This document shows positions 49,406 through 58,016 of a DNA stretch of 64,000 nucleotides, piece by piece. Made by a program: the position numbers and the translations under genes. Origin of the DNA: Streptomyces djakartensis (lineage in GTDB: Bacteria; Actinomycetota; Actinomycetes; Streptomycetales; Streptomycetaceae); contig NZ_BMWE01000021.1 of NCBI RefSeq assembly GCF_014651075.1, positions 52,872-116,871 on the forward strand, given 5' to 3'. Within the stretch, counting starts at the first letter, position 1, and every line of letters begins with the position of its first letter. Below the pieces are notes generated by a model. That model worked only from the letters and a program-made list of their open reading frames with translations. It did no database searches and was not told where the DNA came from.

Positions 49406-49969
49406 ATGAGTACTTCGGAACGGCTGATCGAGTCCACTCGCGAGCTGCTGTGGGAGCGCGGCTACGTGGGCACGAGCCCCAAGGCGATCCTGGAGCGGGC
49501 GGACGCCGGGCAGGGCAGTATGTATCACCACTTCAAGGGCAAGCCCGATCTCGCGCTGGCCGCGATCCGGCGGACGGCACAGGAGATGCGGGCCGGCGCC
49601 GCGGCGGTACTCGACGGCCCCGGCACGCCCTACGAACGGGTCGAGGCGTATCTGCGGCGGGAGCGGGACGTGCTGCGGGGCTGCCCGATCGGCCGGCTGA
49701 CCATGGACCCGGACGTGATCGCCAGCGACGAGCTGCGCGCACCGGTCGACGAGACGCTCGACTGGCTCCGTGGGCGGCTCGCGGGAATCGTCGAGGAGGG
49801 CAGGGAGCAGGGGCTGTTCGCCCCCTCGCTGAACGGCGAGGAGATCGCGTCCGCGATCGTCGCGACCGTCCAGGGCGGTTACGTCCTCGCCCGCGCCTCC
49901 GGCTCGCCGGAGGCGTTCGACGCCGGAGTGCGGGGCCTGCTGTCCCTCTTGGCACCCCGACCCGCCTGA
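49406..49969 (+). CDS. TetR/AcrR-family regulator
   Basis: A 187-residue repressor. The N-terminal HTH covers residues about 5-50 (TSERLIESTRELLWERGYVGTSPKAILERADAGQGSMYHHFKGKPDL). The C-terminal TetR_C-type ligand domain follows. ATG 49406 (MSTSERL) has GTGAGGG upstream; the ATG at 49391 lies within the operator palindrome and would sacrifice it. It is the first gene of an operon with a DUF4865 gene 10 bases downstream and a phosphotriesterase. Confidence 0.9.
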   Translation: MSTSERLIESTRELLWERGYVGTSPKAILERADAGQGSMYHHFKGKPDLALAAIRRTAQEMRAGAAAVLDGPGTPYERVEAYLRRERDVLRGCPIGRLTMDPDVIASDELRAPVDETLDWLRGRLAGIVEEGREQGLFAPSLNGEEIASAIVATVQGGYVLARASGSPEAFDAGVRGLLSLLAPRPA

Positions 49970-49979
49970 GGAGGCCGCC

Positions 49980-50558
49980 GTGCATGCCATGCAGTACGGA
50001 CCGATCCTGCCCGCCGACTACGACATGGGCGTCATCCGCGACCGTGTCGCCCGGCGGGGGCATCTGCTCGACGACTGGGACGGACTCGGCCTCAAGGCCT
50101 ATCTGGTGCGCGAGCGCGGACTGCGCGGCTCGCCGGTCAACCAGTACGCGCCCTTCTATCTGTGGAACACCGTCGAGGGCATGAACGCCTTCCTCTGGGG
50201 CGGCGGGTTCCAGGGACTCAGTGACGACTTCGGGCGTCCGTCCGTGCGGCAGTGGACGGGGCTCGCGTTCGAGGAAGGAGCCGCTGCGAACGCGCGGTTC
50301 GCGGTACGGCGCTGTCAACCGGTGCCGGACACGGGTGTGTTGGCCGAGACGGTGCAGGACGCCGTGCGTGAGACCCGGCGGCTGGCGGCGGAGGACGGGG
50401 TGCTGCTCGCCGCGGCGGCCGTCGACACGCGCCGCTGGGAACTGGTGCACTTCTCCCTCTGGGAACACGACACGCCCAGGGCCGACGGCGACCTCTTCGA
50501 GGTGCTGCACCTGTCGGCGCCGGGCCTGGACCGGTTGCCGCGGGGGCGCCAGTGGTGA
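49980..50558 (+). CDS. DUF4865 family protein
   Basis: A 192-residue cytosolic protein. It opens MHAMQYGPILPADYDMGVIRDRV and then RGHLLDDWDGLGLKAYLVRERG, both DUF4865 signatures, and continues YAPFYLWNTVEGMNAFLWGGGF. The N-terminal half resembles monooxygenase/dimeric α-β barrel (ABM-like) folds. Usually found beside TetR regulators and small oxidoreductases, suggesting a detoxification role. Start GTG 49980 or ATG 49989. Its stop overlaps the phosphotriesterase start as GTGA. Confidence 0.8.
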   Translation: MHAMQYGPILPADYDMGVIRDRVARRGHLLDDWDGLGLKAYLVRERGLRGSPVNQYAPFYLWNTVEGMNAFLWGGGFQGLSDDFGRPSVRQWTGLAFEEGAAANARFAVRRCQPVPDTGVLAETVQDAVRETRRLAAEDGVLLAAAAVDTRRWELVHFSLWEHDTPRADGDLFEVLHLSAPGLDRLPRGRQW

Positions 50559-51463
50559 GCGCGGTCCGTACGGTGCTGGGGGACGTGGCACCCGGAGCTC
50601 TGGGCGTGTGTGACGCCCACGACCACCTGTTCTTCGGCACTCCCCGGCTGCCGGGCCAGGAACTGCGCAGCGTGGCCGCGGCGCGGGCGGAGCTGGTCGC
50701 GTTCCGGGACCAGGGCGGGCAGGCCGTGGTGCAGTGGACGCCGTACGGACTCGGTCGGCGGGCCGCCGATCTGCCGGCGCTGTCCCGGGAGACCGGCGTG
50801 CACGTGGTGGCGGCGACCGGTCTGCACCAGGCCGTGCACTACGACGAGGACACGCTCGACGCGCTGCGTGGCCGGCTCGCCGAGGTGTTCGTCTCCGAAC
50901 TGACCACGGGTATCGGCGTGCCGGGGGTGCGGGCGGGGCTGGTCAAGGTCGCGGGTGGTTTCCACACCCTGGACGCGCACGCCCGCTGGACCATGGCGGC
51001 GGCGGCCGAGGCGCACCACGCCACGGGCGTGACCGTCGCCGTGCACTTGGAGCTGGGCACCGGCGTGCTCGACGTACTGGACCTGTTGTGCGGGGAGTTG
51101 GGAGTGCCGCCGCACCGTGTGGTGCTCGGGCACCTGAACCGCTTCCCCGACCCGGTGGTGCACCGGCAGGCGGCGGAGTACGGCTGCTATCTGGCCTTCG
51201 ACGGCCCGTCGCGGGCGCACCACGCCACGGACTGGCGGATGCCGGACGCCGTACGGGCGCTCGCCGACGCCGGGTTCGGTGACCGGCTGCTGCTGGGCGC
51301 TGACACCACGACGGCCGCCGCCCGCTCGGTGGGCGGCGGCCCCGGCATGCCGTATCTGCTGCGCCGGGTGCGTCCGCGGCTCGTGCACGCCGTGGGCGAG
51401 GAACTGGTGGGGCGCATCCTCACGGAGAACCCGGGCCGGGCGTTCGCCGTGGAGTGGCGCTGA
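50555..51463 (+). CDS. Phosphotriesterase-family amidohydrolase
   Basis: A 302-residue TIM-barrel metallohydrolase. The HxH metal motif is in CDAHDHLFF near residue 22. Lys in AGLVKVAGGF is a candidate bridging carbamyl-lysine. VTVAVHLELGTG and VVLGHLNRFPDP provide the next metal histidines, and LLLGADTTT supplies the metal Asp. It is short of, and divergent from, aryldialkylphosphatases, so it may be a lactonase. GTG 50555 overlaps the previous stop. The TetR-DUF4865-phosphotriesterase order suggests a coregulated operon for a xenobiotic or signal molecule. Confidence 0.85.
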   Translation: MSAVRTVLGDVAPGALGVCDAHDHLFFGTPRLPGQELRSVAAARAELVAFRDQGGQAVVQWTPYGLGRRAADLPALSRETGVHVVAATGLHQAVHYDEDTLDALRGRLAEVFVSELTTGIGVPGVRAGLVKVAGGFHTLDAHARWTMAAAAEAHHATGVTVAVHLELGTGVLDVLDLLCGELGVPPHRVVLGHLNRFPDPVVHRQAAEYGCYLAFDGPSRAHHATDWRMPDAVRALADAGFGDRLLLGADTTTAAARSVGGGPGMPYLLRRVRPRLVHAVGEELVGRILTENPGRAFAVEWR

Positions 51464-51481
51464 CCGGCGTGGCCGCCGGCC

Positions 51482-51904
51482 TCAGCCCCCGGCCTGGTCG
51501 CTGTCCTTCATCTCGCCCCAGCCGTGCCAGCGGTCCACCTCGATCCAGGCGCTGACCCGGGGCCGGACCCGGTCAGGGTAGGGCTTGCCCAAGTAGTGCC
51601 GGGCGAGGAGGTCGATGTCGGTCAGGTCCTCGTCGTCGTACATCTCGGTGACGCGGCCGATGAGGGTGACGTGGGTGTACCAGTCGTCACCGGCGAGGAC
51701 GGTGAGCGTCACGCGTGGGTCGCGGCGCAGGTGCTTCAGGCGGACCCGGCCGGCGTCGAGGTTGATCAGCACTCGCCCGTCCTTCCACGCGTACCACGTG
51801 GCGGTCGAGACCGGTGTGCCGTCGGAGCGCAGGGTGGCCATGACGCACGGGTTGGGCCGGCTCAGCAGGGCCTCGGCCTCGGGCGGCAGCGGCGGCTTGG
51901 ACAT
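51482..51904 (-). CDS. PPOX-class F420-dependent oxidoreductase (flavin reductase-like)
   Basis: A 140-residue split-barrel flavin/deazaflavin enzyme. The start LSRPNPCVMATLRSDGTPVSTATWY, then VLINLDAGRVRLKHLRRDPRVTLTV and a YTHVTLIGRVTEM strand are characteristic. It should use F420 (or FMN) to reduce an unidentified substrate. ATG 51902-51904 follows GGAGG at ideal spacing. It is downstream of the NAD(P) oxidoreductase gene on the same strand, 31 bases away, and convergent with the phosphotriesterase. Confidence 0.86.
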   Translation of the reverse strand: MSKPPLPPEAEALLSRPNPCVMATLRSDGTPVSTATWYAWKDGRVLINLDAGRVRLKHLRRDPRVTLTVLAGDDWYTHVTLIGRVTEMYDDEDLTDIDLLARHYLGKPYPDRVRPRVSAWIEVDRWHGWGEMKDSDQAGG

Positions 51905-51935
51905 GAGGGGTACCTCCAGGGTGGGTCCAGACGGG

Positions 51936-52826
51936 TCAGACGGACGGCTTCTCGTCGAAGCTGGCGAAGTAGGCCGCGGCCATGTCCTCGTCGCCGTGGC
52001 CCTGGGCGGCGGCACGCTCCATCCGGGCGGTGGCCGCTTCGGCGACGTCCAGGCGGACGCCGCCCGCGGCGCCGGCCTCGACGATCAGGCGGGCGTCCTT
52101 GGCGGCCGTGGTCACCGCGAACTGGGGCGGAGTCAAGCGGTTGCCCAGGACCAGGTCGCACTTGGCGCGCAGATAGCCCATGTCGAGCGGGCCTCCGGCA
52201 ATGAGGTCGAGGAAGCCGGCCGGGTCGACGTCGAGGGCCTTCGCCAGCGCCAGGGACTCGCCGGCGGCGGCCGTGACCGCGAGGACCCAGCTGTTGGCGA
52301 CCAGCTTCAGCCGGGTGGCCCCGGCCGCCGCCCCGTCCTCGCCGGCCCACACCGTGCGGACACCGACGGCGTCGAAGACCGGGGTCACCTTCTCGCGGCC
52401 CTCGGTGGGGCCGGCGGCGAGCACGGTGAGCTTTCCGGCCTCGGCGGGCTGGCGGGTGCCCAGGACGGGTGCGTCGTAGAAGACCAGTCCGTGCTCGCCG
52501 GCGAAGGCGGCCAGGGTGCCGGTCGACTCGATGCCGGCGGTCGTGGACTGCACCCAGACGGTGCCGCGCCGCAGGGCGGGGGCGGCCTGGCGCATCGTGT
52601 CCAGGGCGGCGGCACCGTCGTGGAGCATGGTCAGGACGACATCGCTGCCCCGGACCGCCAGCGCGGGGCTGTCCGCGATGTGCACGCCCTCGGCGGCCAG
52701 CGGCTCGGCCTTGGCGCGGGTGCGGTTCCAGGCGCGGACCGCGTGCCCGGCCCGGACGAGGTTGCGGGCCATCGCGGCGCCCATGATGCCCGTGCCCAGG
52801 ACGCTCACGGTGAGCTTGTCGGTCAT
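51936..52826 (-). CDS. NAD(P)-dependent 3-hydroxyisobutyrate dehydrogenase-like oxidoreductase
   Basis: A 296-residue β-hydroxyacid dehydrogenase. The N-terminal Rossmann motif VLGTGIMGAAMARNLVRAGH begins at residue about 9. The substrate-binding DAPVLGTRQPAEAGKLTVLAAG segment (with Gly/Ser region changed to GTRQ) and the catalytic Lys in RLKLVANSWVLAV follow. It may act on an imine or hydroxyacid. The downstream F420 enzyme suggests a small redox operon. ATG 52824-52826. The GTRQ in place of the common SGG/SGGP may mark a non-canonical substrate. Confidence 0.85.
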   Translation of the reverse strand: MTDKLTVSVLGTGIMGAAMARNLVRAGHAVRAWNRTRAKAEPLAAEGVHIADSPALAVRGSDVVLTMLHDGAAALDTMRQAAPALRRGTVWVQSTTAGIESTGTLAAFAGEHGLVFYDAPVLGTRQPAEAGKLTVLAAGPTEGREKVTPVFDAVGVRTVWAGEDGAAAGATRLKLVANSWVLAVTAAAGESLALAKALDVDPAGFLDLIAGGPLDMGYLRAKCDLVLGNRLTPPQFAVTTAAKDARLIVEAGAAGGVRLDVAEAATARMERAAAQGHGDEDMAAAYFASFDEKPSV

Positions 52827-52993
52827 TGCGTCAACTTCCTCGTCGGTGCGGTGCGGGCGTGCTGCCCGGGGACCAGCCTGCCCGCTCTCGGCGAGCCTGC
52901 CCGGAAGCGGCGCGGGCAAGCCTGCCGCCCGTTCCCGCCCACCGCGATGAGCCCCCTCGCACGTTCCGCCCGGGGTCGGTTTGCGGACACCCC

Positions 52994-54232
52994 CTAGCCG
53001 AGTGCCCCCAGCGGATCGTCCAGCACCGGCTGCCACGCCAGTTCGGCCGCGCCCACCAGGCTGTTGTGGTCGAGCGTGCACGGCAGGATCGGGACGCCGC
53101 CGCTCTGGCCCCACAGGCTGCGGTCGGCGACGACCGCGCGGAGCCGGCCGGGGTCGGCGTCCAGGAGGGTGCGGTGCAGGCCGCCGAGGATGATCCGGTC
53201 CGGGTTGAGGATGTTGACCAGCCCGGCGAGCCCGAGGCCGAGCCGGTCGATGAGGACGTCCGTGGCGGCGCGCACGCCCGGGTCGTCGTAGTGGTGGCGG
53301 ACCAGGTCGATGGACTGCTGGAGCAGGGAGACCTCGGGGCCGGGCTGGCGCCCCGCCTCTGTGAGGAAGGCCAGCGGGTCGGTCTCCACGTCCAGGCAGC
53401 CGCGACTGCCGCAGTGGCAGGGGCGGCCCTCGGGGTGCACGGTGAGGTGTCCGACCTCCAGCGCGAGGCCCGAACTGCCCCGGTGCAGGCGGCCGTCCAG
53501 GACGAGCGCGCCGCCGACGCCCCGGTGGCCGGTGGCCACGCACAGCAGGTCGCGGGCGCCGCGTCCGGCGCCGTGCCGGTGCTCGGCGAGCGCGGCGAGG
53601 TTGACGTCGTTCGCGGCGAACGCGGGTCCTTCGATGCCGGCCGCGCGCACCTGCTCGGCGAAGATGTCCCGCACCGGCGCGCCCGCGGGCCAGGCCAGGT
53701 GCAGGGGGTTGAGTGCCAGGCCCTCCGGTTCGGCGACCGCGGACGGTACGGCGAGTCCCGCGCCCACGCACCGGCGCCCGGTCCCGCGCAGCAGTTCGGC
53801 GCCCGCCGTGACCACGGAGGCGAGCACCTTCGCCGGGTCCGCGTCGACGACCTCGCAGCCTGGCGTGGTGGCGACGATCCGGCCGCCCAGTCCGACCAGC
53901 GCCGCCCGGAACCCGTCCGCGTGCACCTGGGCGGCGAGCGCGACGGGCCCTTCGTCGGCGACGGCCAGTTTGTGCGAGGGCCTGCCCTGCGAGCCGGCCG
54001 CCGCGGCGGGCCGGGCGTCGACCCGGATCAGCCCGAGTGCCTCCAGTTCGGCGGCGACCGCGCCGGCCGTCGCCCGGGTCACCCCGAGTTCGGCGGTGAG
54101 CACGGCCCGGGTCGGGGCGCGTCCGGTGTGCACGAGTTCCAGTGCGGGCCCGAGGGCTGATCGCCCCCGTTCCAGCCGCGTCCTCGAGGTGCTCCCATCC
54201 CCCGCCGGCCGGGGGTCCGCCTTCCCGCTCAT
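52994..54232 (-). CDS. ROK-family transcriptional regulator
   Basis: A 412-residue protein with an N-terminal HTH (about 28-68, LELVHTGRAPTRAVLTAELGVTRATAGAVAAEL) and a C-terminal ROK sugar-kinase fold. The zinc-binding motif GRPCHCGSRGCLDVE, the GHRGVGGALVLDG phosphate loop and LNPDRIILGGL are all present. ROK repressors respond to sugars. It could control local sugar genes; nothing nearby on its strand is an obvious sugar transporter. ATG 54230-54232. Stands alone, convergent to none; AlkB lies just upstream on the same strand. Confidence 0.9.
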   Translation of the reverse strand: MSGKADPRPAGDGSTSRTRLERGRSALGPALELVHTGRAPTRAVLTAELGVTRATAGAVAAELEALGLIRVDARPAAAAGSQGRPSHKLAVADEGPVALAAQVHADGFRAALVGLGGRIVATTPGCEVVDADPAKVLASVVTAGAELLRGTGRRCVGAGLAVPSAVAEPEGLALNPLHLAWPAGAPVRDIFAEQVRAAGIEGPAFAANDVNLAALAEHRHGAGRGARDLLCVATGHRGVGGALVLDGRLHRGSSGLALEVGHLTVHPEGRPCHCGSRGCLDVETDPLAFLTEAGRQPGPEVSLLQQSIDLVRHHYDDPGVRAATDVLIDRLGLGLAGLVNILNPDRIILGGLHRTLLDADPGRLRAVVADRSLWGQSGGVPILPCTLDHNSLVGAAELAWQPVLDDPLGALG

Positions 54233-54268
54233 GAGGGCGAGTCTCCCATGATCCGCCGGGCCGGCGGC

Positions 54269-54910
54269 CTACAGCCCGCTGACCCGGAGCGTGATGTTGA
54301 GCCGTCCTGTCAGTCCCAGTCCGGGTGGCGCCGTGCCCGCGTGTACCCGGGGAACACCGTGGTGGGCGAGGCGGGACGGGCCGCCGAAGACGAACAGGTC
54401 GCCGCTTCGCAGCTCGACGTCGGTGTAGGGCCGGGTGCGGGTCTCGGCGTTGCCGAAGCGGAAGACGCAGGTGTCGCCGAGGCTCAGCGACACCACCGGC
54501 GCGTCCGACTTCTCGTCGCTGTCGCGGTGCATGCCCATGCGGGCGTCGCCGTCGTAGAAGTTGATGAGGGCGATGTCATAGGCCGCGGCCCTTTCGTCCA
54601 GCGCGTCCAGCACCGCCCGGCTGCCCAGCTCACCCAGCCAGCCCGGGAACGGCTTGACCGGGGCGCCGTCGCCGTCGACGACCGTGCGGGCGTAGGCGTA
54701 CGGGTACCAGTGCCAGCCCAGGCACACCTGCCGGGCGGTCATGGTGCCGCCGCCCGGCGTGCGGACCGTGCGCAGCCCGGCCGGTGGGCGTGCCCAGGCA
54801 CGGCAGGCCTCCAGCAGCTCTCGCTGCTGCCGCGCGTCCAGCCAGTCCGGCACGTGCACCGCGCCCGGTGCGACCTCCGTACGTTCCCGCGGGAACAGCT
54901 CGGCGTCCAT
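54269..54910 (-). CDS. alkB: Alpha-ketoglutarate-dependent dioxygenase AlkB-like
   Basis: A 213-residue Fe(II)/2-oxoglutarate dioxygenase that demethylates alkylated DNA or RNA bases. Fe ligands are His128 and Asp130 (MGMHRDSDEKSD) with a distal His at 183 or 184, and the 2-oxoglutarate-binding arginines 203 and 209 are in GRLNITLRV. HWYPYAY and LINFYDGDARMGMH are AlkB signature segments. ATG 54908-54910 follows GGGGGAGG. Monocistronic, divergent from the methyltransferase. Distinguishable from ABH2-type relatives only by full alignment. Confidence 0.92.
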   Translation of the reverse strand: MDAELFPRERTEVAPGAVHVPDWLDARQQRELLEACRAWARPPAGLRTVRTPGGGTMTARQVCLGWHWYPYAYARTVVDGDGAPVKPFPGWLGELGSRAVLDALDERAAAYDIALINFYDGDARMGMHRDSDEKSDAPVVSLSLGDTCVFRFGNAETRTRPYTDVELRSGDLFVFGGPSRLAHHGVPRVHAGTAPPGLGLTGRLNITLRVSGL

Positions 54911-54966
54911 GCCTCCCATCCTCCCCCACCGGTCGTGAGCTGCGGCTCGGCTAGCCTTGACGCACG

Positions 54967-56112
54967 ATGGACGACCGTATGACGACGCCGTGGGGCGAGC
55001 TCGCGCTGAGCCGTTTTCCCGAGGACCCGCGTGACAGGCTGCGTGCCTGGGACGCCTCCGACGAGTATCTGCTGAGACATCTGGCCGGGGAGCGGGTCCC
55101 GCTGTCGGGCACGGTGGTGGTCGTCGGGGACCGCTGGGGCGCGCTGGTCACGGCGCTGGCGGCGCACCGGCCGGTGCAGATCACCGACTCGTACCTGGCG
55201 CAGGAGGCCACGCGGGCGAACCTCGCGCGGGCCGGGGCGGAACCCGGTGCGGTGCGGCTGCTCACCACGCAGGATCCGCCGCCGGGAAGGATCGACGTGC
55301 TGCTGGTGCGGGTGCCGAAGAGCCTGGCGCTGCTGGAGGACCAGTTGCTGCGGCTGGCACCGGCGGTGCACGCGGGGACGGTCGTGGTCGGCACCGGCAT
55401 GGTGAAGGAGATCCACACCTCGACGCTCCGGCTCTTCGAGCGGATCCTCGGCCCGACCCGCACCTCGCTCGCCGAGAAGAAGGCCCGGCTGGTCTTCTGC
55501 ACACCGGACCCCGCGCTGGAGCGGCCCGACAGTCCGTGGCCGTACGTCTACACGCTCCCGGACGGCATCGGCCCGGCGGCGGGGCGCACGGTCGTCAACC
55601 ACGCGGGGGTTTTCTGCGCGGACCGGCTCGACATCGGGACGCGGTTCTTCCTCCGGCATCTGCCGAGTGGCCCGGGCGGCAGGCGGGTGGTGGACCTGGG
55701 GTGCGGCAACGGCGTGGTCGGTACCTCGGTGGCGCTGGCCGACCCGGCCGCCGAGGTGCTGTTCGTGGACGAGTCGTTCCAGGCGGTGGCCTCGGCGGAG
55801 GCGACGTACAGGGCGAACGGCGTGCCCGGGCACGCCGAGTTCCGGGTGGGCGACGGGCTGGCGGGCGTGCCGTCCGGCAGCGTCGACCTGGTCCTGAACA
55901 ATCCGCCGTTCCACTCGCACCAGGCGACGACGGACGCCACCGCCTGGCGGATGTTCACCGGGGCGCGGCGCACGCTGCGGCCGGGCGGTGAGCTGTGGGT
56001 GATCGGCAACCGGCATCTGGGCTACCACGTCACGCTGCGGCGGCTGTTCGGCAACAGTCATCTGGTGGCGAGCGACCGCAAGTTCGTGGTGCTGAAGGCC
56101 GTCAAGCGGTAG
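54967..56112 (+). CDS. Class I methyltransferase of the RlmG/RsmC type
   Basis: A 381-residue protein, double-domain like the 23S/16S rRNA guanine-N2 methyltransferases RlmG and RsmC. The N-terminal catalytically inactive half carries VVVVGDRWGALVTALAA. The C-terminal active half has the SAM motif VVDLGCGNGVVGTSVAL (around residue 241), and the NNPPFHSH catalytic motif (around 311-318) that contacts the target amino group. It is a likely rRNA m2G methyltransferase. The stop codon overlaps the convergent aldolase by 11 bases. Position specificity cannot be read. Confidence 0.88.
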   Translation: MDDRMTTPWGELALSRFPEDPRDRLRAWDASDEYLLRHLAGERVPLSGTVVVVGDRWGALVTALAAHRPVQITDSYLAQEATRANLARAGAEPGAVRLLTTQDPPPGRIDVLLVRVPKSLALLEDQLLRLAPAVHAGTVVVGTGMVKEIHTSTLRLFERILGPTRTSLAEKKARLVFCTPDPALERPDSPWPYVYTLPDGIGPAAGRTVVNHAGVFCADRLDIGTRFFLRHLPSGPGGRRVVDLGCGNGVVGTSVALADPAAEVLFVDESFQAVASAEATYRANGVPGHAEFRVGDGLAGVPSGSVDLVLNNPPFHSHQATTDATAWRMFTGARRTLRPGGELWVIGNRHLGYHVTLRRLFGNSHLVASDRKFVVLKAVKR

Positions 56113-56995
56113 CCCCGCCGAGGGCATGCCGGCTGCCGGGTCCTGGACCGCCGAGGACCTTCAGGGTCCGGGCCACCGCCCGTGTCATCGCCTCCCGCGC
56201 CACCGTCAGGTAGCCGCGCGGGTCGACCGCATCGGGGCGTTCGGCGAGGAAGTCCCGGATCGCGCCGGTCAGCGCGATGTTCAGGGCTGTGCCGATGTTG
56301 ACCTTGGCGATGCCGCCCTCGACGGCGGCGGTGAGTTCGTCGTCCGGAACGCCCGAGGAGCCGTGCAGGACGAGCGGGACGTCCAGGGTGGCGGACAGCC
56401 GTGCGAGGAGGGCGTGGTCGAGGGTGGCGGTGCGGGTGGTCATGGCGTGGGCGCTGCCGATGGCGACGGCCAGGGCGTCCACGCCGGAGTCGGCGACGAA
56501 GGAACGGGCCTCGCCGGGGTCGGTGCGGGCGCCCGGGGCGTGGGCGTCCAGCGGGGGTCTGCCGTTCTTCCCGCCGATCTGCCCCAGCTCGGCCTCGATC
56601 CACAGCCCTCGGCCGTGCGCCCAGTCGACGGCAGCCCTGGTCGCGGCGAGGTTCTCGGCGTAGGGCAGCCGGGCCGCGTCGTACATCACGGAGCTGAAAC
56701 CGGCCTCCGCCGCCTGGCGCAGGAGTGCCTCGCTCTGTACGTGGTCGAGGTGCAACGCGACGGGCACGGCGGCGTGTTCGGCGGCGGCGACGGCGGCGCG
56801 GGCGAGCGGGAGGAGCCGTCCGCCGCGGAACCTGACCGCGTTCTCGCTGACCTGGAGGACGACGGGGGCGTGCGCGGACTCGGCGCCGGCGACGACGGCC
56901 TCGACGTGTTCCAGGGTGATGACGTTGAACGAGGCGACGGCCGAACGGGCCGCGGCGGCGCGGGTGACGAGCTCCGCGGTGGTGGTGAGGGGCAC
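56102..56995 (-). CDS. Class II fructose/tagatose-bisphosphate aldolase family protein
   Basis: A 297-residue Zn-dependent aldolase. Metal and phosphate-binding motifs are ALHLDHVQSE (with the zinc His), GFSSVMYDA, EAELGQIGGKNG, VAIGSAHA and LHGSSGVPDDE, ending in VNIGTALNIA. It cleaves a ketohexose-1,6-bisphosphate to two trioses. The locus with an AgaS-like isomerase and DeoR regulator suggests the tagatose/galactosamine branch (GatY/KbaY-like), not glycolysis. GTG 56993-56995 has GGAG upstream. It is 20 bases downstream of the SIS gene, on the same strand: one operon. Confidence 0.85.
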   Translation of the reverse strand: MPLTTTAELVTRAAAARSAVASFNVITLEHVEAVVAGAESAHAPVVLQVSENAVRFRGGRLLPLARAAVAAAEHAAVPVALHLDHVQSEALLRQAAEAGFSSVMYDAARLPYAENLAATRAAVDWAHGRGLWIEAELGQIGGKNGRPPLDAHAPGARTDPGEARSFVADSGVDALAVAIGSAHAMTTRTATLDHALLARLSATLDVPLVLHGSSGVPDDELTAAVEGGIAKVNIGTALNIALTGAIRDFLAERPDAVDPRGYLTVAREAMTRAVARTLKVLGGPGPGSRHALGGATA

Positions 56996-57015
56996 GGTGT
57001 CTCCAGGGTCGGCGG

Positions 57016-57897
57016 TCAGGGCGCGAGGATCACCGAGCGCGTCAGGTGGCGCGGGCGGTCCGGGTCGAGGCCGCGGGAGGCGGCGACGGCGACCGCGAGG
57101 CGCTGGACGCGGACGAGTTCTGCGAGCGGGTCGAGCCGCCCCTCGATCCACGATCCGCCGGTGGACCGCACCTGTTCCGCCAGCCCGTCGGGCGCCTCAC
57201 CGAACATCCAGGTCGCGGTGGAGCTGGTGGTGACGCTGATGGGTCCGTGCCGGTACTCCATCGCCGGGTACGCCTCGGCCCAGGACAGCGACGCCTCGCG
57301 CATCTTCAGCGCGGCCTCGCCCGCCACGCCGACGGTCCAGCCGCGTCCCAGGAAGGTGAACTGGGTGCACTCCACGAGTCCTTGGGGCAGGGGCCCGGCC
57401 AGGGCGGTGCGCGCGTCGGTGACGGCGGCGTCGGGGTGGAGACCGAGGTGGGCACGGAGCAGGGTGAGGGCCGTGGTGGCGAACCGGGTCTGGACGACGG
57501 AGCGTTCGTCCGCGAAGTCCAGGACGGCGATCTCGTCGGCGGCCGTCATCACCGGCGTGTCCGGGTCGGCCGTGATCGCTGTGGTGCGGGTGCGGCCCTT
57601 CAACCCGCCGAGCAGGTCGAGGACTTCGGTCGTCGTGCCGGAGCGGGTGAGGGCGACGACCCGGTCGTAGCGGCGGCCGTGCGGGAACTCCGAGGCGGCG
57701 AAGGCGTCGGTCTCGCCCTGGCCCGTGCTCTCGCGCAGGGCCGCGGCGGCCTGCGCCATGAAGTACGAGGTGCCGCAGCCGACGATCGCGACCCGCTCCC
57801 CCGGCACTGGGAGCGCTTCGGCGAACCGCGCCGCCTCCGACGCGGCGCGCGTCCAGCACTCGGGCTGACTGGTCAGCTCGTCCTCGACATGCGTCAT
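57016..57897 (-). CDS. SIS-domain sugar-phosphate isomerase/deaminase (AgaS-like)
   Basis: A 293-residue protein with two SIS domains. The first has VAIVGCGTSYFMAQAAAA with phosphate-binding Ser/Thr, and ALTRSGTTTEVLDLL; the second has FLGRGWTVGVAGEAALKMRE and AYPAMEYRHGP, which match the isomerase half of glucosamine-6-phosphate synthase and AgaS. It probably deaminates or isomerises an amino-sugar phosphate. ATG 57895-57897 has GGAGG. It is the first gene of the SIS-aldolase operon, divergent from the DeoR regulator, with a recognisable promoter between. Confidence 0.87.
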   Translation of the reverse strand: MTHVEDELTSQPECWTRAASEAARFAEALPVPGERVAIVGCGTSYFMAQAAAALRESTGQGETDAFAASEFPHGRRYDRVVALTRSGTTTEVLDLLGGLKGRTRTTAITADPDTPVMTAADEIAVLDFADERSVVQTRFATTALTLLRAHLGLHPDAAVTDARTALAGPLPQGLVECTQFTFLGRGWTVGVAGEAALKMREASLSWAEAYPAMEYRHGPISVTTSSTATWMFGEAPDGLAEQVRSTGGSWIEGRLDPLAELVRVQRLAVAVAASRGLDPDRPRHLTRSVILAP

Positions 57898-57926
57898 ACC
57901 GCGCCCTCCGCTTTGATTGTTCCTGC

Positions 57927-57956
57927 AAGATAGCGCCTTGTTTCGAGCATCATCAA
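57927..57956 (-). promoter_or_regulatory. Probable σ70-type promoter of the SIS-aldolase operon
   Basis: On the minus strand, TTGATG (complement of 57951-57956) and TATCTT (complement of 57927-57932) are separated by 18 bases. They lie 30 bases upstream of the SIS start codon. The region 57911-57960 is AT-rich by local standards and contains GATTGTT and ATCATCAA elements that could be the DeoR operator. Boxes seen; function inferred. Confidence 0.55.
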
Positions 57957-58016
57957 GCATTCGCCGGGGCCGTGGTGCGCTAGGGTCGCCCGGAGACCGA
58001 GACGTGGAGGGTGCGG

